64,000 bases of DNA from Cupriavidus sp. D384 (GTDB lineage: Bacteria; Pseudomonadota; Gammaproteobacteria; Burkholderiales; Burkholderiaceae). Positions 62,013-64,000 of the stretch are shown here, piece by piece. Each line of letters starts with the position of its first letter. Within the stretch, counting starts at the first letter, position 1. The notes under the pieces were generated by a model, which was not told where the DNA came from, made no database searches, and saw only the letters and a program-made list of their open reading frames with translations. The stretch covers positions 62,001 to 126,000 of the forward strand of contig NZ_BBQI01000099.1 of assembly GCF_001652915.1 (NCBI RefSeq). Reading direction: 5' to 3'. A program made the position numbers and the translations under genes.

Positions 62013-62031
62013 CATGATAAGCGTTCTCATC
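62013..62031 (-). promoter_or_regulatory. Fur box at the head of the iron-uptake operon
   Basis: CATGATAAGCGTTCTCATC contains TGATAA-N3-TTCTCA. It agrees at 11 of 14 defined positions with the TGATAAT-N-ATTATCA Fur core. It overlaps the -35 region of a minus-strand promoter whose -10 may be TACATT just downstream, so iron-loaded Fur would block transcription of the operon. Confidence 0.7.
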
Positions 62032-62167
62032 TTCATTGTCTTTAAAGACGTACGACAAGCCATGTTTCTGGCACAAGACATTGGCATACATGTCGCAAAC
62101 GCGACAAATCCGGGCCCCTGAGCGCAGCCCCGTCCGGCCGATATTCGCACAGAGATTTCCTTCTTAA

Positions 62168-62182
62168 TTCTGCATTGCAGAA
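62168..62182. promoter_or_regulatory. 15-bp palindrome upstream of the acyl-CoA synthetase gene
   Basis: TTCTGCA-T-TGCAGAA is a perfect 7-1-7 inverted repeat. It is followed by a second inverted pair, CCATCGTT (62183-62190) and AACGATGG (62218-62225), that brackets TTGACA at 62202-62207. The cluster sits 67-124 bases before the gene start and looks like an operator for a dimeric repressor or activator not encoded in this window. The remaining sequence in 61982-62291 shows no gene. Confidence 0.5.
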
Positions 62183-62291
62183 CCATCGTTCCACCGTGCG
62201 GTTGACACTCGTCGGAAAACGATGGGACGATGACTCACATCGAATACCGGCGATCCAAGAGTTCAACGCCGGAGCCTTACCCGGAGACATC

Positions 62292-63893
62292 ATGCGCAGT
62301 ACCGCTGCACCGGCCACCCGTTCAGGGGCCGAACCCGCCTTGGCGCCGTCCGGCGCAAACACGCCCGAATCCACCACCTCCTTCGAACCCGCATTCGCCC
62401 GACTGCACCAGACCATGGCGCCCTGGGTAGCCAGCGAGCCAGACCGGATCGCGGTGATGGATGCGCACCGGGCCCTGCGCTACACGGAACTCGACGTGGC
62501 CGTTCGCGAAACAGCGACGACGCTGTCTGAACTGGGGGTGCGCGGCGGCGACCGCGTGGTGCTGGTGACCGAAAACAGCGTGGGCTGCGCGGTGCTGCTG
62601 CTGGCGCTGAGCGCCATCGATGCCTGGTCGGTGCCGGTCAACGCGCGGCTGTCGCAGCGCGAGATTGCCAACATCGTCGAGCACGCCGGTGCGCGCGTGA
62701 CGCTGTATCTGGACAACGATTTCCCCGAAGCGCGCGAGCATGGGCTGGCGCGCGGCGCGCAGTGGGCCGACTGGACCCACGTGGGCAAGCTGCTGGTCAG
62801 CGCCATCGACGAAAGCGTGACGCCCGAACCCGTGGCAGCCGACCCGCGCCAGCAGGTGGCGGCGATGATCTACACGACGGGCACCACCGGCGCATCGAAG
62901 GCCGTGATGCTGACGCACGCCAACCTGATGTTCATCGGCCATTCCAACCGCATGCAGTCGCGCGTGAAGCCGGGCGACCGCGTCTACGGCGTGCTGCCGA
63001 TCTCGCATGTGTACGGCCTGTCGGTGCTGCTGGTGGGCCCGGTGTCCAACGGCGCCACGGTGTTCTACGAACCGCGTTTCCGCCCCGACAAGCTCGTGCG
63101 CACGCTGATCGACGATCAACTGACGGTGCTGCACGGCGTGCCGGCCATGTACGCCAAGATCATCGAATGGGGCCGCGCGAACAACCAGTCGCTGCGCACG
63201 CCGTCGCTGCGCATGGCGCAGTCGGGCGGCGCGCCGCTGACCGCATCGCTGAAGGCCGCGTTCGAAGACGCGTTCGGTATCGTGCTGAACAATGGCTATG
63301 GCATGACCGAGACGTCGCCAACGGTCTGCCAGACGCGCGTGGAACAGCCACGCAGCGACTGCTCGGTGGGTCCGGCCGTGCCTGACGTGGAAATCCGCCT
63401 GGGCAATCCGCTGCCCGATGGCAGTGGCGAACTGCTGGTGCGCGGGCCCAACGTGATGAAGGGCTACTACCGGCGCCCCGACCTGACCGCGCAGACCATC
63501 GACACCGATGGCTGGCTGCATACCGGCGATCTGGCGCGCATCGATGCCGACGGCGCCGTGTCGATCGTCGGCCGGTCAAAGGAAATCATCATCCATTCGG
63601 GCTTCAACGTGTACCCGGAGGAAGTGGAGCAGTCGCTCAATGCCTTCCCGGCGGTGCTGCAGTCGGCCGTGGTTGGGCGCGCGGTGGAAGGCAACGAGGA
63701 AGTGATCGCGTTTGTGGAAGTCCGCGGCGGCATGACGCTGGACGAAGCCGCACTGCGGGCCTTCCTGCGCGAGCAGCTGTCGCCCTACAAGATTCCCGCC
63801 GAAATCCGCACGGTGTCGCAGCTGCCTGCCGCACCGTCTGGCAAGATCCTCAAGGCCCGCCTGCGCGAGCAGCTGGCGGCCGGCAACGTGTGA
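62292..63893 (+). CDS. Class I adenylate-forming acyl-CoA synthetase (FadD-like)
   Basis: A 533-residue ligase that activates a carboxylic acid as acyl-AMP and transfers it to CoA. Core motifs are YTTGTTGASKAVMLTH (P-loop), NNGYGMTETSPT, GWLHTGDLARID and the C-terminal lysine in APSGKILKARL. Size suits medium/long-chain or aryl-CoA ligases; the acid is not specified by sequence. GGAG lies seven bases before the ATG at 62292; the frame extends upstream to 62175 through the palindromes. The next gene starts at or just after its stop, so an operon continues beyond the window. Confidence 0.93.
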   Translation: MRSTAAPATRSGAEPALAPSGANTPESTTSFEPAFARLHQTMAPWVASEPDRIAVMDAHRALRYTELDVAVRETATTLSELGVRGGDRVVLVTENSVGCAVLLLALSAIDAWSVPVNARLSQREIANIVEHAGARVTLYLDNDFPEAREHGLARGAQWADWTHVGKLLVSAIDESVTPEPVAADPRQQVAAMIYTTGTTGASKAVMLTHANLMFIGHSNRMQSRVKPGDRVYGVLPISHVYGLSVLLVGPVSNGATVFYEPRFRPDKLVRTLIDDQLTVLHGVPAMYAKIIEWGRANNQSLRTPSLRMAQSGGAPLTASLKAAFEDAFGIVLNNGYGMTETSPTVCQTRVEQPRSDCSVGPAVPDVEIRLGNPLPDGSGELLVRGPNVMKGYYRRPDLTAQTIDTDGWLHTGDLARIDADGAVSIVGRSKEIIIHSGFNVYPEEVEQSLNAFPAVLQSAVVGRAVEGNEEVIAFVEVRGGMTLDEAALRAFLREQLSPYKIPAEIRTVSQLPAAPSGKILKARLREQLAAGNV

Positions 63894-63901
63894 GCAGCCT
63901 C

Positions 63902-64000
63902 ATGGAAGATACCCTGACCGACCTCGTGGACGCCCCGGACACCGGCACGGCGCCGGCACGAAAGGACAATCGCAAGGAAGACCGCCATTTCGTCACCGCG
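63902..64000 (+). CDS. Start of an unidentified gene (cut by window end)
   Basis: An open frame begins MEDTLTDLVDAPDTGTAPAR and continues in frame with KDNRKEDRHFVTA to the last base. Only 33 residues are visible and they are hydrophilic, without signal peptide. An in-frame GTG at 63890 overlaps the acyl-CoA synthetase stop (GTGA) and could be the true start. Translational coupling suggests a function in the same acyl-CoA pathway, but no family can be named. Confidence 0.55.
   Translation, partial: MEDTLTDLVDAPDTGTAPARKDNRKEDRHFVTA

Overview
The window is GC-rich, densely packed bacterial chromosome. Its style is that of a Burkholderiaceae betaproteobacterium, most likely Cupriavidus or a close relative. 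This rests on three solitary Bug/TctC-type periplasmic receptors, a betaproteobacterial type IV pilus cluster ordered pilE-fimT-pilV-pilW-pilX-pilY1, a DUF3649-PepSY-DUF3325-TonB iron locus, an isoquinoline-oxidoreductase-type molybdoenzyme and -10 boxes of the TAGAAT type. The genus is inferred from gene content. No tRNA, rRNA, CRISPR array, insertion sequence or phage gene was recognised.

Layout. 1-9.6 kb: a truncated DUF4410 gene, a sterol-desaturase-like hydroxylase, and an acyl/ester catabolism locus. In that locus a minus-strand esterase, crotonase, GST and quinone reductase face a plus-strand CoA-transferase and Bug receptor, with a GntR regulator and repeated CGTATA palindromes between the two arms. 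9.7-16.3 kb: the pilus operon. 16.4-25.4 kb: two candidate small RNAs, an MscS-type channel, lipoproteins, a YddG-like exporter, an acyltransferase, a mercuric-reductase-like flavoenzyme, an RpoD-type sigma factor outside a dnaG context, and a cold-shock protein.

25.4-30.3 kb: a DNA-binding-domain/citrate-synthase fusion diverges from a hydroxyacid dehydrogenase, FAH hydrolase, SDR and Bug receptor operon, with an inverted-repeat array in the shared promoter. This is the best candidate for an undescribed metabolite-sensing system. 30.4-33.2 kb: a hypothetical protein, a ProQ/FinO RNA chaperone, a thioredoxin-like protein and BluB. 33.3-39.6 kb: a LysR regulator, a three-subunit opine/HcnABC-type oxidase, a Bug receptor and an AbrB-duplication membrane protein.

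39.6-49.2 kb: an HI0933-type flavoprotein, DAHP synthase, a small exported protein behind an 11-bp tandem repeat, a D-2-hydroxyacid dehydrogenase, an IorAB-type molybdoenzyme, a TetR regulator and a cardiolipin synthase. 49.2-54.1 kb is a signalling island: an inverted pair of perfect DnaA boxes, an orphan response regulator with a degenerate receiver, an EAL-CBS-GGDEF protein and a chemoreceptor. 54.3-64 kb: a small zinc-binding protein, a degenerate HAD protein, an AhpD-like protein with a divergent AraC regulator, the Fur-controlled iron-uptake operon, an acyl-CoA synthetase and a gene cut by the window end.

Most proteins are compact and intact. No frameshifted gene was seen. Starts were chosen mainly from Shine-Dalgarno spacing and from the expected signal peptide or N-terminal domain.
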